From Anthropogastromicrobium aceti (GTDB lineage Bacteria; Bacillota; Clostridia; Lachnospirales; Lachnospiraceae), in NCBI RefSeq assembly GCF_025567095.1, contig NZ_JAOQJH010000012.1: 64,000 bases of DNA. One strand, given 5' to 3'. The translations under genes were made by a program, and so were the position numbers. Each line of letters starts with the position of its first letter. The first letter of the stretch is position 1. This document shows positions 1-7,388 of this stretch, one piece after another. The notes beneath the pieces were generated by a model. The model was given only the letters and a program-made list of their open reading frames with translations, was not told the origin of the DNA and ran no database searches.

Positions 1-392
1 AAAATAGTATTAAAAATATCAGAATTAACGCTGAGGTTCAGAGAGAACTCAGCCGTATTATCCAGCAGGAAATTAAAGATCCAAGAATCCATCCGATGAC
101 AACAGTTGTCATGGCAGAAGTTACGCCTGACTTAAAGTATTGTAAGGCTTATATCAGTGTTTTAGGAAACGAGGAAGCACAAAAAAGCACAATGGAAGGT
201 TTGAAGAATGCAAAGCCTTATATCAGAAGAATGCTTGCATCATCTGTAAATTTGAGAAACACACCAGAGCTTACTTTTGTGTTAGACCAGTCCATCGAGT
301 ATGGTGTTCATATGACGGGTCTGATTGATGCAGTTGCAAATGAGCTTGCAGCTAAAGAGCCGGCAGAAAGCTCCGAGGGAAAGGAGGCATAA
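1..392 (+). CDS. rbfA: Ribosome-binding factor A (5' end missing)
   Basis: Late 30S maturation factor that binds the 16S rRNA 5' helix region. The frame is open from base 3 to the stop at 390-392. The first visible residues (NSIKNIRINAEVQREL) fit the usual RbfA N-terminus a few residues in, so only the start codon and a handful of residues are cut off by the window edge. An internal ATG at 96 is not the start, because family-conserved sequence (IIQQEIKDPRI) lies before it. Conserved RbfA KH-type features follow, such as the DLKYCKAYISVLG strand and the IEYGVHMTGLID C-terminus. It is followed after 3 bases by the DHH phosphoesterase, the usual Firmicute order downstream of nusA-infB. Identity is secure. 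Confidence 0.93.
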   Translation, partial: NSIKNIRINAEVQRELSRIIQQEIKDPRIHPMTTVVMAEVTPDLKYCKAYISVLGNEEAQKSTMEGLKNAKPYIRRMLASSVNLRNTPELTFVLDQSIEYGVHMTGLIDAVANELAAKEPAESSEGKEA

Positions 393-395
393 GCG

Positions 396-1382
396 ATGGA
401 AAAACGCCCGAACGACACAATAGAGATGCTGCGTGCGGAGTTTGCAAATGTCAGGAAGACGGCAATTGTAGGCCATCTTCATCCAGACGGAGACTGCATC
501 TCCTCGTGTCTTGCCCTGTATCATTATTTAAAGGATAATTATGGTTATGAGGCAGATGTGTACTTAGAGCCATATCCATCTGTTTTTGATATGCTCCCAG
601 ATACAGCAGTTATTCGTCATACTGTCAAGCCTGAGGTATATGATGTGGTATATTCACTTGATTGTGCAGATTTAGACCGTATTGGTGCAGGAAAAGAACT
701 TTTTGACAGTGCAAAGAAGCGTGTAATGATTGATCACCATATAAGTAATCCTGTTTTTGGTGATGTCAATTATGTAAAGGGTGAGATCGGTTCTGCATGT
801 GAGGTACTTTATACACTTTTCGAGGAAGATAAGATCAACTACAACGTGGCGATGTGTCTTTATACAGGAATGGTTCACGACACTGGCGTGTTCCAATATT
901 CCAATGTAACACCAGATACACTTACACGCGCGGCAAAGCTGATTGCCTTTGGCATTCCATTTACTGATTTGATTCAGAAGACTTTTTATGAGAAGAGCTT
1001 TAATGAAACAAGGGCGAGCGCTTATGCAATATCTAAAGCCGCACAACTTCTTGATGGCTTTTTCGTATGGTCTTATATGGAAACTAAGGAGATGGAGAGA
1101 TTTCATATTACATCAGCAGAACTTGACAGCGTTGTAAGTGAGCTTCGAAATATTCGTGGTGTAGACACAGCAGTATTCTTATATGAAATAGAGTCGGGCG
1201 TATGGAAATGTAGTTTCCGCTCAAACCATGTTGTGAATGTCAGTGAGCTGGCAGTTTCATTTGGCGGCGGAGGTCATGTTCGTGCATCAGGATGCACGTT
1301 TTATCATAAGAAGCCGGATGAGATTATTACGGAGATCGTAAATCGCATTCCGAAGGAGGATTATGCAGGCAGAGCATTATAA
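396..1382 (+). CDS. nrnA: DHH/DHHA1 phosphoesterase, NrnA-type oligoribonuclease/pAp phosphatase
   Basis: Cytoplasmic Mn-dependent phosphoesterase of the DHH superfamily. NrnA-type members degrade 2-5 nt RNAs and dephosphorylate pAp. The 328-residue length fits. Visible motifs are HLHPDGDC (residues 27-34, metal ligands), the DHH signature in MIDHHIS (D113 H114 H115), MVHDTGVFQYSN (a further metal aspartate), and a C-terminal DHHA1 domain with the glycine-rich GGGGHVRASG substrate-binding loop. The start has GGAGG 8 bases upstream. The 3' end overlaps truB by 20 bases, implying translational coupling. Substrate preference (nanoRNA versus pAp versus cyclic dinucleotide breakdown products) cannot be read from sequence. 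Confidence 0.88.
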   Translation: MEKRPNDTIEMLRAEFANVRKTAIVGHLHPDGDCISSCLALYHYLKDNYGYEADVYLEPYPSVFDMLPDTAVIRHTVKPEVYDVVYSLDCADLDRIGAGKELFDSAKKRVMIDHHISNPVFGDVNYVKGEIGSACEVLYTLFEEDKINYNVAMCLYTGMVHDTGVFQYSNVTPDTLTRAAKLIAFGIPFTDLIQKTFYEKSFNETRASAYAISKAAQLLDGFFVWSYMETKEMERFHITSAELDSVVSELRNIRGVDTAVFLYEIESGVWKCSFRSNHVVNVSELAVSFGGGGHVRASGCTFYHKKPDEIITEIVNRIPKEDYAGRAL

Positions 1383-2301
1383 TGGACTAATTGCAGTCTG
1401 GAAGGAGCAGGGGTATACCTCACACGATGTTGTGGCAAAGCTTAGAGGTATTTTGCACCAGAAAAAAATTGGCCATACTGGTACACTTGATCCGCAGGCC
1501 AAAGGTGTTCTGGCTGTCGGATTAGGTCTTGGAACAAAGACATTTGATCTATTGCCGGATCACTGGAAAACTTACGAGGCAGAGGTAACATTTGGTGTTC
1601 AAACAGACACGGAGGATATCTGGGGAAATGTTTTAAAGACACATGATGTTTCAAAAACGCCGGAAGAGATTATACAGGCAATTTGTTCCTTTGGGGGAAC
1701 TTATGATCAGATACCGCCTATGTATTCAGCAAAGAAAATTGATGGAAAAAAATTGTACCAGCTTGCAAGAGAAGGAAAAATTGTTGAGCGAAAGGCAGTA
1801 CCAGTCACGTTAAAGGATATTCAGGTTTTATCTGTAAAAGACAACAAGGCACGTTTTATTGTCACCTGCTCTGCCGGAACATATATCCGTACACTTTGTG
1901 TCGATATCGGAAAAAAGCTTGGCTGTGAAGCCTGCATGAGCAGTTTAACAAGAGTTATGGCAGGTGGATTTTCAAAAGAACAGGCATTGACACTCGAAAA
2001 AATAAAAGAGCTTGCCGATAAAAATGAACTGGAGAGCCGCTTAATTAGCATTGACACTGCCCTTGGTCATTTTCCAAAAGTAATCGCATCAAACGAATTT
2101 GAAAAACAGCTCAAAAATGGAAATGCGATAGGCAGTAATGCTGTTTTGGGGTTACAAGAGGCATCTATAGATGTTTGTAGTCATGATATTTGCGTGCGCC
2201 TGTATCTAAATAATAATGGACTAGACGAATTTATAGGTGTATATCATCTTGACAAAAGCAGTCGTTTACTGAAGCCTGTAAAAATATTCTATCGAAATTA
2301 A
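1363..2301 (+). CDS. truB: tRNA pseudouridine(55) synthase TruB
   Basis: Isomerises U55 to pseudouridine in the T-loop of tRNAs. The catalytic motif GHTGTLDPQAKGVL is present, with the nucleophilic aspartate at D43. The family motif for tRNA binding (SAKKIDGKKLYQLAREG) and the conserved CSAGTYIRTLCVDIG strand also follow. Its 312 residues are in the usual range. The start is inside the end of nrnA, just after AAGGAGG with only about 3 bases of spacing. This is short, but no better in-frame start precedes the conserved GLIAVWKEQGYTSHDVV. The C-terminal stretch (about 230-312) is divergent. Confidence 0.95.
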   Translation: MQAEHYNGLIAVWKEQGYTSHDVVAKLRGILHQKKIGHTGTLDPQAKGVLAVGLGLGTKTFDLLPDHWKTYEAEVTFGVQTDTEDIWGNVLKTHDVSKTPEEIIQAICSFGGTYDQIPPMYSAKKIDGKKLYQLAREGKIVERKAVPVTLKDIQVLSVKDNKARFIVTCSAGTYIRTLCVDIGKKLGCEACMSSLTRVMAGGFSKEQALTLEKIKELADKNELESRLISIDTALGHFPKVIASNEFEKQLKNGNAIGSNAVLGLQEASIDVCSHDICVRLYLNNNGLDEFIGVYHLDKSSRLLKPVKIFYRN

Positions 2302-2334
2302 TACCAGGCAGCGATAAAGAAAAGGAGACCAACG

Positions 2335-3303
2335 ATGCAGGTAATTTGCAATACAGAGGATTTTCAAATCACAGAGAAGACCGCGGTCACGCTTGGTAAA
2401 TTCGACGGAATTCATAAAGGTCATCAGCGTCTTTTAAATGCTTTGCTTGAAAAGAAAAAGCAGGGACTAAAGACTGTAGTGTTCACATTTTTTGTGCCGC
2501 CAATTCCGGGATGTGAGGATGTGCGTCAGCTGACACCAAACGATGAGAAAAAGAAATTTCTAGAAGCTTATGGAATAGATTATCTCATTGAATATCCATT
2601 TACCGAAAAGGTTCGCCATACTGCGCCAAAAGATTTTATCCGGGAAATTTTATGTAAAAAACTTTGCGCGGCATTTGTTGCAGCAGGACCAGATTTTTGT
2701 TTTGGCTATGAGCGAAAAGGAAATGTAGCACTTTTAGAAAAAATGTCATCCTTATGTGGTTATGAATTTGAAGTGTTTGATAAGGTCTCTTATAAAGGAG
2801 AGCCAATCAGCAGCAGCAGGATTCGTGCATGCATCAGTGAGGGACAGATGGAGGATGCGTGTGAAATGCTTGACCGTCCGTTTTCACTTAGTGGTACAGT
2901 TATTCACGGAAAAGCAATTGGTCATACTATAGGCTTTGCAACAATGAATCTTGTCTGGCCGGAAGATAAGCTGCTTGTTCCAATAGGCGTATATCTTTCA
3001 AAGGTGAAGATTGGGGGAAACACATATCAGGCAATTACAAATGTTGGTCATCGCCCAACAGTTGAAAAAGATGCTGCAAAATCTGATTTACTTTTAGAAG
3101 CACATCTGCTACAATATAGCCAAATGGCGTATGGTGAGGAAATTGAGGTCAGTCTCTTCCATTATGAGAGACCAGAGGTGCGCTTTTCTGGCCTTGATGC
3201 ACTAAAAGAGCAGTTAAAAAAAGATACCCTTGCATGCGTTACTTATTTTGAAGAGAGGGGAAACGATGGCAAAAAGGAAGGATTCGTCGAAGAAAAAGCG
3301 TAA
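2335..3303 (+). CDS. ribF: Bifunctional riboflavin kinase/FAD synthetase RibF
   Basis: Makes FMN from riboflavin and then FAD. The N-terminal adenylyltransferase half shows VTLGKFDGIHKGHQ (GxFDGxHxGH nucleotidyltransferase motif), AGPDFCFGYERKGN and the ISSSRIR signature. The C-terminal flavokinase half has GTVIHGKAIGHTIGFATMNL and a NVGHRPTV segment where most homologues read NIGTRPTF. The sequence ends with the usual E-containing kinase strand (LLEAHLLQY). AAGGAGA precedes the ATG. The 3' end overlaps the start of the following NlpC/P60 gene by 38 bases in another frame. The truB-ribF neighbourhood is conserved in Firmicutes. Confidence 0.94.
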   Translation: MQVICNTEDFQITEKTAVTLGKFDGIHKGHQRLLNALLEKKKQGLKTVVFTFFVPPIPGCEDVRQLTPNDEKKKFLEAYGIDYLIEYPFTEKVRHTAPKDFIREILCKKLCAAFVAAGPDFCFGYERKGNVALLEKMSSLCGYEFEVFDKVSYKGEPISSSRIRACISEGQMEDACEMLDRPFSLSGTVIHGKAIGHTIGFATMNLVWPEDKLLVPIGVYLSKVKIGGNTYQAITNVGHRPTVEKDAAKSDLLLEAHLLQYSQMAYGEEIEVSLFHYERPEVRFSGLDALKEQLKKDTLACVTYFEERGNDGKKEGFVEEKA

Positions 3304-4537
3304 AGGCTCAGGCAATGGACTTCTGATTGCAGCTGTGCTGCTGACAATATTATTTTTGGCAGGCGTAATGAGCCTTGGAGCTTTGTATTATCTTGAGAAA
3401 AACAAAGAAAAACCGCAGACCATTCCGCCAAAGATAACAGAGGCTGCTGCTGTTGTGACACAGACAGAAGAACAGACAAAGGAGTCTGATAGCAAAAATA
3501 CAGGCGAAGATTCACAGGGGGAATCTGTTTTGGAAAAACAAAGTGAGGAAACGTCTGAAAGTGAGTCAGAGCTGGAGATGTCTTCTGAATTAGAAAGTCA
3601 GACAGAAGAAGATGAGTCTGAGTCAGAAGAGGAAAGCACAGAGGAAGAATCAACTGAGAGTGAAGAAGTTCGAGAGGCAAAGGAAGCTGTTCTTGAAAAG
3701 TATAAAAATCTCGGTATGATCACTGGTGTGCGCAATTATTTGAATATGAGAAAAGGACCGTCAACTGATTATGAGATTTGCGGTGTAATTTTCAAAAATT
3801 GTGCCGTAGAAATCTTAGAGGAAAAGGACGGCTGGATGAAGATTGAGTCTGGCGGTGCGACAGGTTATGTTTCTGCTGAGTATGTTACGACAGGAGAGAA
3901 GGCAAGAAAGCTTGCGCTTTCAAGTATGAAATATATGGCAGAGATCCTAACAGATTCTGTTGATGCATTATATGAGCCAAAGGAAGGTGCAGAAGTTATT
4001 ACGACCTTCTTAAAGGGTGAGCGCTATGATATAAATGGAGAGACAAAGGACTGGGTTGAGATCGAAGCTGTTACGGAGCTGTCCGGATATGTCAAAAGAG
4101 AAACAGTTTACACAGGATATTTCCTTGATGAAGCAATTTACTTCTCACTTGATGGTGTATCAGAAACTCGACAGGATCTTATTCGAAAAGCATTTGAATA
4201 TTATGGCGGCACTTACGTCTGGGGAGGCAAGCAGCTGACGGCAGAGGGCGGTGTGGACTGCTCAGGTTACACAATGTGTCTGTATAAACTCTTTGGCGTG
4301 CAGCTTCCAGAGTTTTCTGGTGCGCAGGCAGAGGTAGGTATGACTGTTGATGAAGATACGATTCGCCCTGGCGATTTGATATTCTATGTCGGCCGTTACC
4401 CTGGTGTGATTGGTCATGTCGCAATTTATATTGGAAATGGCAAGATCATTCATGCAGCATCTGAGTCAAAGGGTATCTGTGTCAGCAGCTGGAAATATGG
4501 TCCGCCTGTCATCATGAAAAATGTGATGGGAGATTAA
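3266..4537 (+). CDS. Membrane-anchored cell-wall hydrolase: two bacterial SH3 domains plus NlpC/P60
   Basis: Predicted peptidoglycan endopeptidase, anchored in the membrane and acting outside the cell. After a lysine-rich N-terminus there is one membrane segment (about residues 13-38), then roughly 100 residues very rich in Glu and Ser. Two SH3-like domains follow (around VRNYLNMRKGPS...GYVSAEYV and the ALYEPKEGA...SGYVKRETV region), then a C-terminal NlpC/P60 domain. The Cys-His-His triad can be read as C332 (VDCSGY), H384 (GHVAIY) and H396 (IIHAAS). The start at 3266 is preferred over the in-frame ATG at 3230 because GAGAGGGG lies just upstream and the lysine-rich, then hydrophobic order makes sense from there. 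It overlaps ribF by 38 bases. The specific bond cleaved is unknown. Confidence 0.85.
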   Translation: MAKRKDSSKKKRKGSGNGLLIAAVLLTILFLAGVMSLGALYYLEKNKEKPQTIPPKITEAAAVVTQTEEQTKESDSKNTGEDSQGESVLEKQSEETSESESELEMSSELESQTEEDESESEEESTEEESTESEEVREAKEAVLEKYKNLGMITGVRNYLNMRKGPSTDYEICGVIFKNCAVEILEEKDGWMKIESGGATGYVSAEYVTTGEKARKLALSSMKYMAEILTDSVDALYEPKEGAEVITTFLKGERYDINGETKDWVEIEAVTELSGYVKRETVYTGYFLDEAIYFSLDGVSETRQDLIRKAFEYYGGTYVWGGKQLTAEGGVDCSGYTMCLYKLFGVQLPEFSGAQAEVGMTVDEDTIRPGDLIFYVGRYPGVIGHVAIYIGNGKIIHAASESKGICVSSWKYGPPVIMKNVMGD

Positions 4538-4547
4538 GAAAAAACCT

Positions 4548-4576
4548 TTGACAAAGAGCAATTTCTGTGATAGTAT
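4548..4576 (+). promoter_or_regulatory. Sigma-A-type promoter of rpsO
   Basis: TTGACA (4548-4553) and TAGTAT (4571-4576) are separated by 17 bases. It lies directly after the NlpC/P60 stop and upstream of the structured rpsO leader. The -35 is a perfect match and the -10 is close to consensus. Confidence 0.75.
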
Positions 4577-4593
4577 ATCACATGTGTGCGCCA

Positions 4594-4631
4594 TGCCCCA
4601 GCAACAGGATACTCCAACCATTGCCTGGGCA
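4594..4631 (+). promoter_or_regulatory. rpsO leader hairpin, candidate S15 autoregulatory element
   Basis: TGCCCCAGCAA (4594-4604) pairs with TTGCCTGGGCA (4621-4631) as 5 bp, a 2x2 internal loop and 4 bp, with a 16-nt loop. It lies in the roughly 85-nt leader between the promoter at 4548-4576 and the rpsO start. Ribosomal protein S15 is known to repress its own mRNA through leader structures in several bacteria. That this hairpin does so is inference from its place and shape. Confidence 0.5.
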
Positions 4632-4665
4632 AAGGTCAGAATAAAAATATTAGGAGGAATTAACA

Positions 4666-4932
4666 ATGATTTCCAAGGAAAAGAAAGCTGAAATTATCGC
4701 TGCTTACGGCAGAACACCAGAGGATACCGGATCACCGGAGGTTCAGATCGCTATCTTAACAGCACGTATCGCTGAGCTTACCGCTCATCTTCAGGAGAAC
4801 CCGAAGGATCATCATTCCAGAAGAGGTCTGCTGATGATGGTAGGACAGAGAAGAGGTATGCTGGACTACTTAAAGAGCAAGGATATCGAGGCTTACCGTA
4901 CCTTAATCGAGAAGTTAGGTATTAGAAAGTAA
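4666..4932 (+). CDS. rpsO: 30S ribosomal protein S15
   Basis: Primary 16S rRNA-binding protein of the 30S platform. It has 88 residues, the standard length, and is almost entirely family consensus: [38 protein letters not shown] and the basic C-terminus. AGGAGG lies 8 bases before the ATG. It has its own promoter and leader hairpin, and is followed by a long structured spacer and pnp, the same gene pair as in many bacteria. Confidence 0.98.
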   Translation: MISKEKKAEIIAAYGRTPEDTGSPEVQIAILTARIAELTAHLQENPKDHHSRRGLLMMVGQRRGMLDYLKSKDIEAYRTLIEKLGIRK

Positions 4933-4945
4933 TTTGTAACTATTA

Positions 4946-5197
4946 AGAGCCAGGCAGATTCAAAGAAAAAATCGAGGGGCTCTGAATAGTTTAGCGATTA
5001 GGGTGGAGAAATCCACCCTATATTTGTATCAAGACAGCGATGGAAAATGATGACAAAATAGTGTCGCTGTCATGGTCGTATTTGAAGGCAGAAGTGCTCC
5101 GAGACCGCTCAAGAACAGATAAGCGCTGTTTATCTGCTGTTTAGTAGTTTCGGCACCTTCTGCAAAAAAGATAAACGTTGTGCAAAAAAGATGCACA
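4946..5197 (+). promoter_or_regulatory. Highly structured rpsO-pnp spacer (five successive hairpins), candidate pnp leader
   Basis: The 279-base spacer is filled with inverted repeats. (1) AGAGCC 4946-4951 pairs with GGCTCT 4978-4983. (2) TAGGGTGGA 4999-5007 pairs with TCCACCCTA 5012-5020 around a GAAA loop. (3) GACAGCGA 5033-5040 pairs with TCGCTGTC 5064-5071. (4) A long arm has GCAGAAG 5088-5094 with CTTCTGC 5157-5163, CCGAGAC 5099-5105 with GTTTCGG 5147-5153, and CAGATAA 5116-5122 with TTATCTG 5130-5136. (5) TGTGCA 5179-5184 pairs with TGCACA 5192-5197, ending 14 bases before the pnp start. Hairpin 2 could be a weak terminator, since only TATATTT follows it. In E. coli the equivalent spacer is an RNase III site through which PNPase controls its own synthesis. 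A similar role here is inference. Confidence 0.6.
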
Positions 5198-5211
5198 GGA
5201 ATGAGGACAAT

Positions 5212-7299
5212 ATGTATAAGAGTTATTCTATGGAACTCTGCGGCCGTACCCTTACGGTAGATGTAGGCAGAGTAGCAGCTCAGGCGAATGGCGCTGCATT
5301 TATGCATTATGGCGATACCGTTGTATTATCTACTGCAACAGCATCAGAAGAGCCAAGAGACGGCATTGATTTCTTCCCGCTTAGCGTAGAGTATGAGGAG
5401 AAGATGTACGCAGTTGGAAAGATTCCAGGCGGCTTCAATAAAAGAGAGGGAAAGGCAAGCGAGCATGCAATTTTAACCTCACGTGTTATTGACCGTCCTA
5501 TGCGTCCGCTGTTTCCGAAGGATTACCGTAACGATGTAACATTAAACAACATGGTTATGAGTGTTGATCCAGATTGCAGCCCAGAGATCACTGCAATGCT
5601 TGGTTCTGCTATTGCAACTTGTATTTCTGACATTCCATTTGATGGCCCGACTGCCAGCACAAGAGTTGGTATGGTTGACGGAGAGCTTGTATTTAATCCA
5701 ACCAGCGCACAGAGAGCAGTATCTGATCTTGAGCTTACTGTTGCATCCACAAGAGATAAGGTTATCATGATCGAGGCCGGTGCAAATGAGATTCCGGAAG
5801 CAAAGATGATCGAAGCTATTTTTGCTGCACATGAAATCAATCAGAAGATTATTGCTTTTATCGATACAATCGTTGCAGATTGTGGAAAGCCGAAGCATTC
5901 TTATCAGTCATATGATGTAGATGCAGAGCTTTGGGAGGATATGACTTCCTTTATTCCGGGACCAGAGATGGAAGAGGCTGTATTCACAGATGAGAAGCAG
6001 GTTCGTGAGGAGAATATCCGTGTATTAAAGGAGAGATTAAAGGAGCGTTATGAGGAGACACATCCAGAGTGGATTCCAATGCTCGGTGAGGCTCTCTATA
6101 AGTATCAGAAAAAGACTGTCCGCAAGATGATCTTAAAGGATCACAAGAGACCAGACGGCAGAGCAATCACTCAGATTCGTCCGCTTGCAGCAGAGATTGA
6201 TATGATTCCGAGAGCACATGGTTCCGCTATGTTCACCAGAGGACAGACTCAGATTTGTGATGTTGTTACACTGGCACCGCTTTCAGAGGCACAAAAGATT
6301 GATGGTCTTGATGAGAACGAGACAAGCAAGCGCTACATGCATCAGTATAATTTCCCGGCTTATTCTGTAGGAGAGACAAAGGTTTCCAGAGGTCCGGGAA
6401 GACGTGAGATCGGTCATGGCGCACTGGCTGAGAGAGCACTTGTTCCGGTTCTTCCATCAGCAGAAGAGTTCCCATATGCAATTCGTGCCGTATCTGAGAC
6501 ATTCGAGTCTAATGGTTCTACATCTCAGGCTTCCATTTGTGCATCCTGTATGGCACTTATGGCAGCAGGTGTTCCGCTTAAGGCTATGGTTGCAGGTATT
6601 TCCTGTGGTCTTGTTACTGGCGATACCGATGATGATTACATCGTTTTGACTGATATTCAGGGTCTTGAGGACTTCTTTGGCGATATGGACTTTAAGGTAG
6701 CAGGTACTCATAAGGGTATCACTGCAATCCAGATGGATATCAAGATTCATGGTCTGACAAGAGCCATCATTGAGGAGGCAATTGCAAGAACAAGAGAAGC
6801 AAGATTTTACATCATGGATGAGGTTATGTCCAAGGCAATCGCAGAGCCGAGACAGACAGTTGGAAAGTATGCACCGAAGATCGAGATGATGACTATTGAT
6901 CCAGCTACAATCGGTGATGTTGTTGGAAAGCAGGGTAAGGTAATCAATCGTATCATCGCTGAAACTGGCGTAAAGATTGATATCACAGATGATGGAAATG
7001 TTTCTATCTGTGGTACAGATGCCGATATGATTGCAAAGGCAATGAAGACCATTGAAATCATCACTAGCGATTTCGAAGAGGGACAGGTTCTTGAGGGTAC
7101 TGTTATCAGTATCAAGGACTTCGGCGCATTCCTTGAGTTCGCACCAGGCAAAGAGGGTATGGTTCATATCTCCAAGATGTCTGATAAGCGTGTAGAGAAG
7201 GTTGAGGATGTTCTTTCCTTAGGACAGGTTGTAAAGGTTGTATGCCTTGGTAAGGATAAGATGGGCAGATTCAGCTTCAGCATGAAGGACGTAAAATAA
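5212..7299 (+). CDS. pnp: Polyribonucleotide nucleotidyltransferase (PNPase)
   Basis: Trimeric phosphorolytic 3'-to-5' exoribonuclease that also adds tails, central to mRNA turnover. Two RNase PH-like halves flank a helical segment. The second half carries GPGRREIGHGALAERAL. A KH domain (IGDVVGKQGKVINRI) and a C-terminal S1 domain (FGAFLEFAPGKEGMVHIS) follow. From the ATG at 5212 the length is 695 residues, normal for the family. This start has GAGGA just upstream. The in-frame ATG at 5191 has no ribosome binding site and sits in a hairpin. Transcription ends at the strong terminator at 7309-7343. Confidence 0.97.
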   Translation: MYKSYSMELCGRTLTVDVGRVAAQANGAAFMHYGDTVVLSTATASEEPRDGIDFFPLSVEYEEKMYAVGKIPGGFNKREGKASEHAILTSRVIDRPMRPLFPKDYRNDVTLNNMVMSVDPDCSPEITAMLGSAIATCISDIPFDGPTASTRVGMVDGELVFNPTSAQRAVSDLELTVASTRDKVIMIEAGANEIPEAKMIEAIFAAHEINQKIIAFIDTIVADCGKPKHSYQSYDVDAELWEDMTSFIPGPEMEEAVFTDEKQVREENIRVLKERLKERYEETHPEWIPMLGEALYKYQKKTVRKMILKDHKRPDGRAITQIRPLAAEIDMIPRAHGSAMFTRGQTQICDVVTLAPLSEAQKIDGLDENETSKRYMHQYNFPAYSVGETKVSRGPGRREIGHGALAERALVPVLPSAEEFPYAIRAVSETFESNGSTSQASICASCMALMAAGVPLKAMVAGISCGLVTGDTDDDYIVLTDIQGLEDFFGDMDFKVAGTHKGITAIQMDIKIHGLTRAIIEEAIARTREARFYIMDEVMSKAIAEPRQTVGKYAPKIEMMTIDPATIGDVVGKQGKVINRIIAETGVKIDITDDGNVSICGTDADMIAKAMKTIEIITSDFEEGQVLEGTVISIKDFGAFLEFAPGKEGMVHISKMSDKRVEKVEDVLSLGQVVKVVCLGKDKMGRFSFSMKDVK

Positions 7300-7308
7300 A
7301 ATTTTAAG

Positions 7309-7343
7309 AAAAAGATGTTGTTGAATTTCGGCAGCATCTTTTT
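7309..7343 (+). terminator. Intrinsic terminator after pnp
   Basis: AAAAAGATGTTG (7309-7320) pairs with CAGCATCTTTTT (7332-7343) over 12 bp with one G-U, around an 11-nt loop. The 3' arm ends in a T-run, and the mirrored A-run means it could also work in reverse. Confidence 0.85.
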
Positions 7344-7388
7344 CCACTTTTGATCTTACAAACAATTTGAGAAAGGTATGGTTTTTAT

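Noticed and set aside
96..392. rbfA starting at the ATG at 96
   Set aside because: Conserved RbfA sequence is readable upstream to base 3, so the true start is left of the window.
5191..5211. pnp start at the upstream ATG
   Set aside because: No ribosome binding site, and the ATG lies within a hairpin; the ATG at 5212 has GAGGA correctly placed.
6457..7167. Long minus-strand open frame (236 codons) inside pnp
   Set aside because: It lies wholly antisense to pnp, has cysteine- and asparagine-rich unnatural composition, and lacks a ribosome binding site.
7344..7388. T-box riboswitch upstream of argS
   Set aside because: Only 45 bases separate the pnp terminator from the argS start; no room for a T-box and no specifier stem seen.
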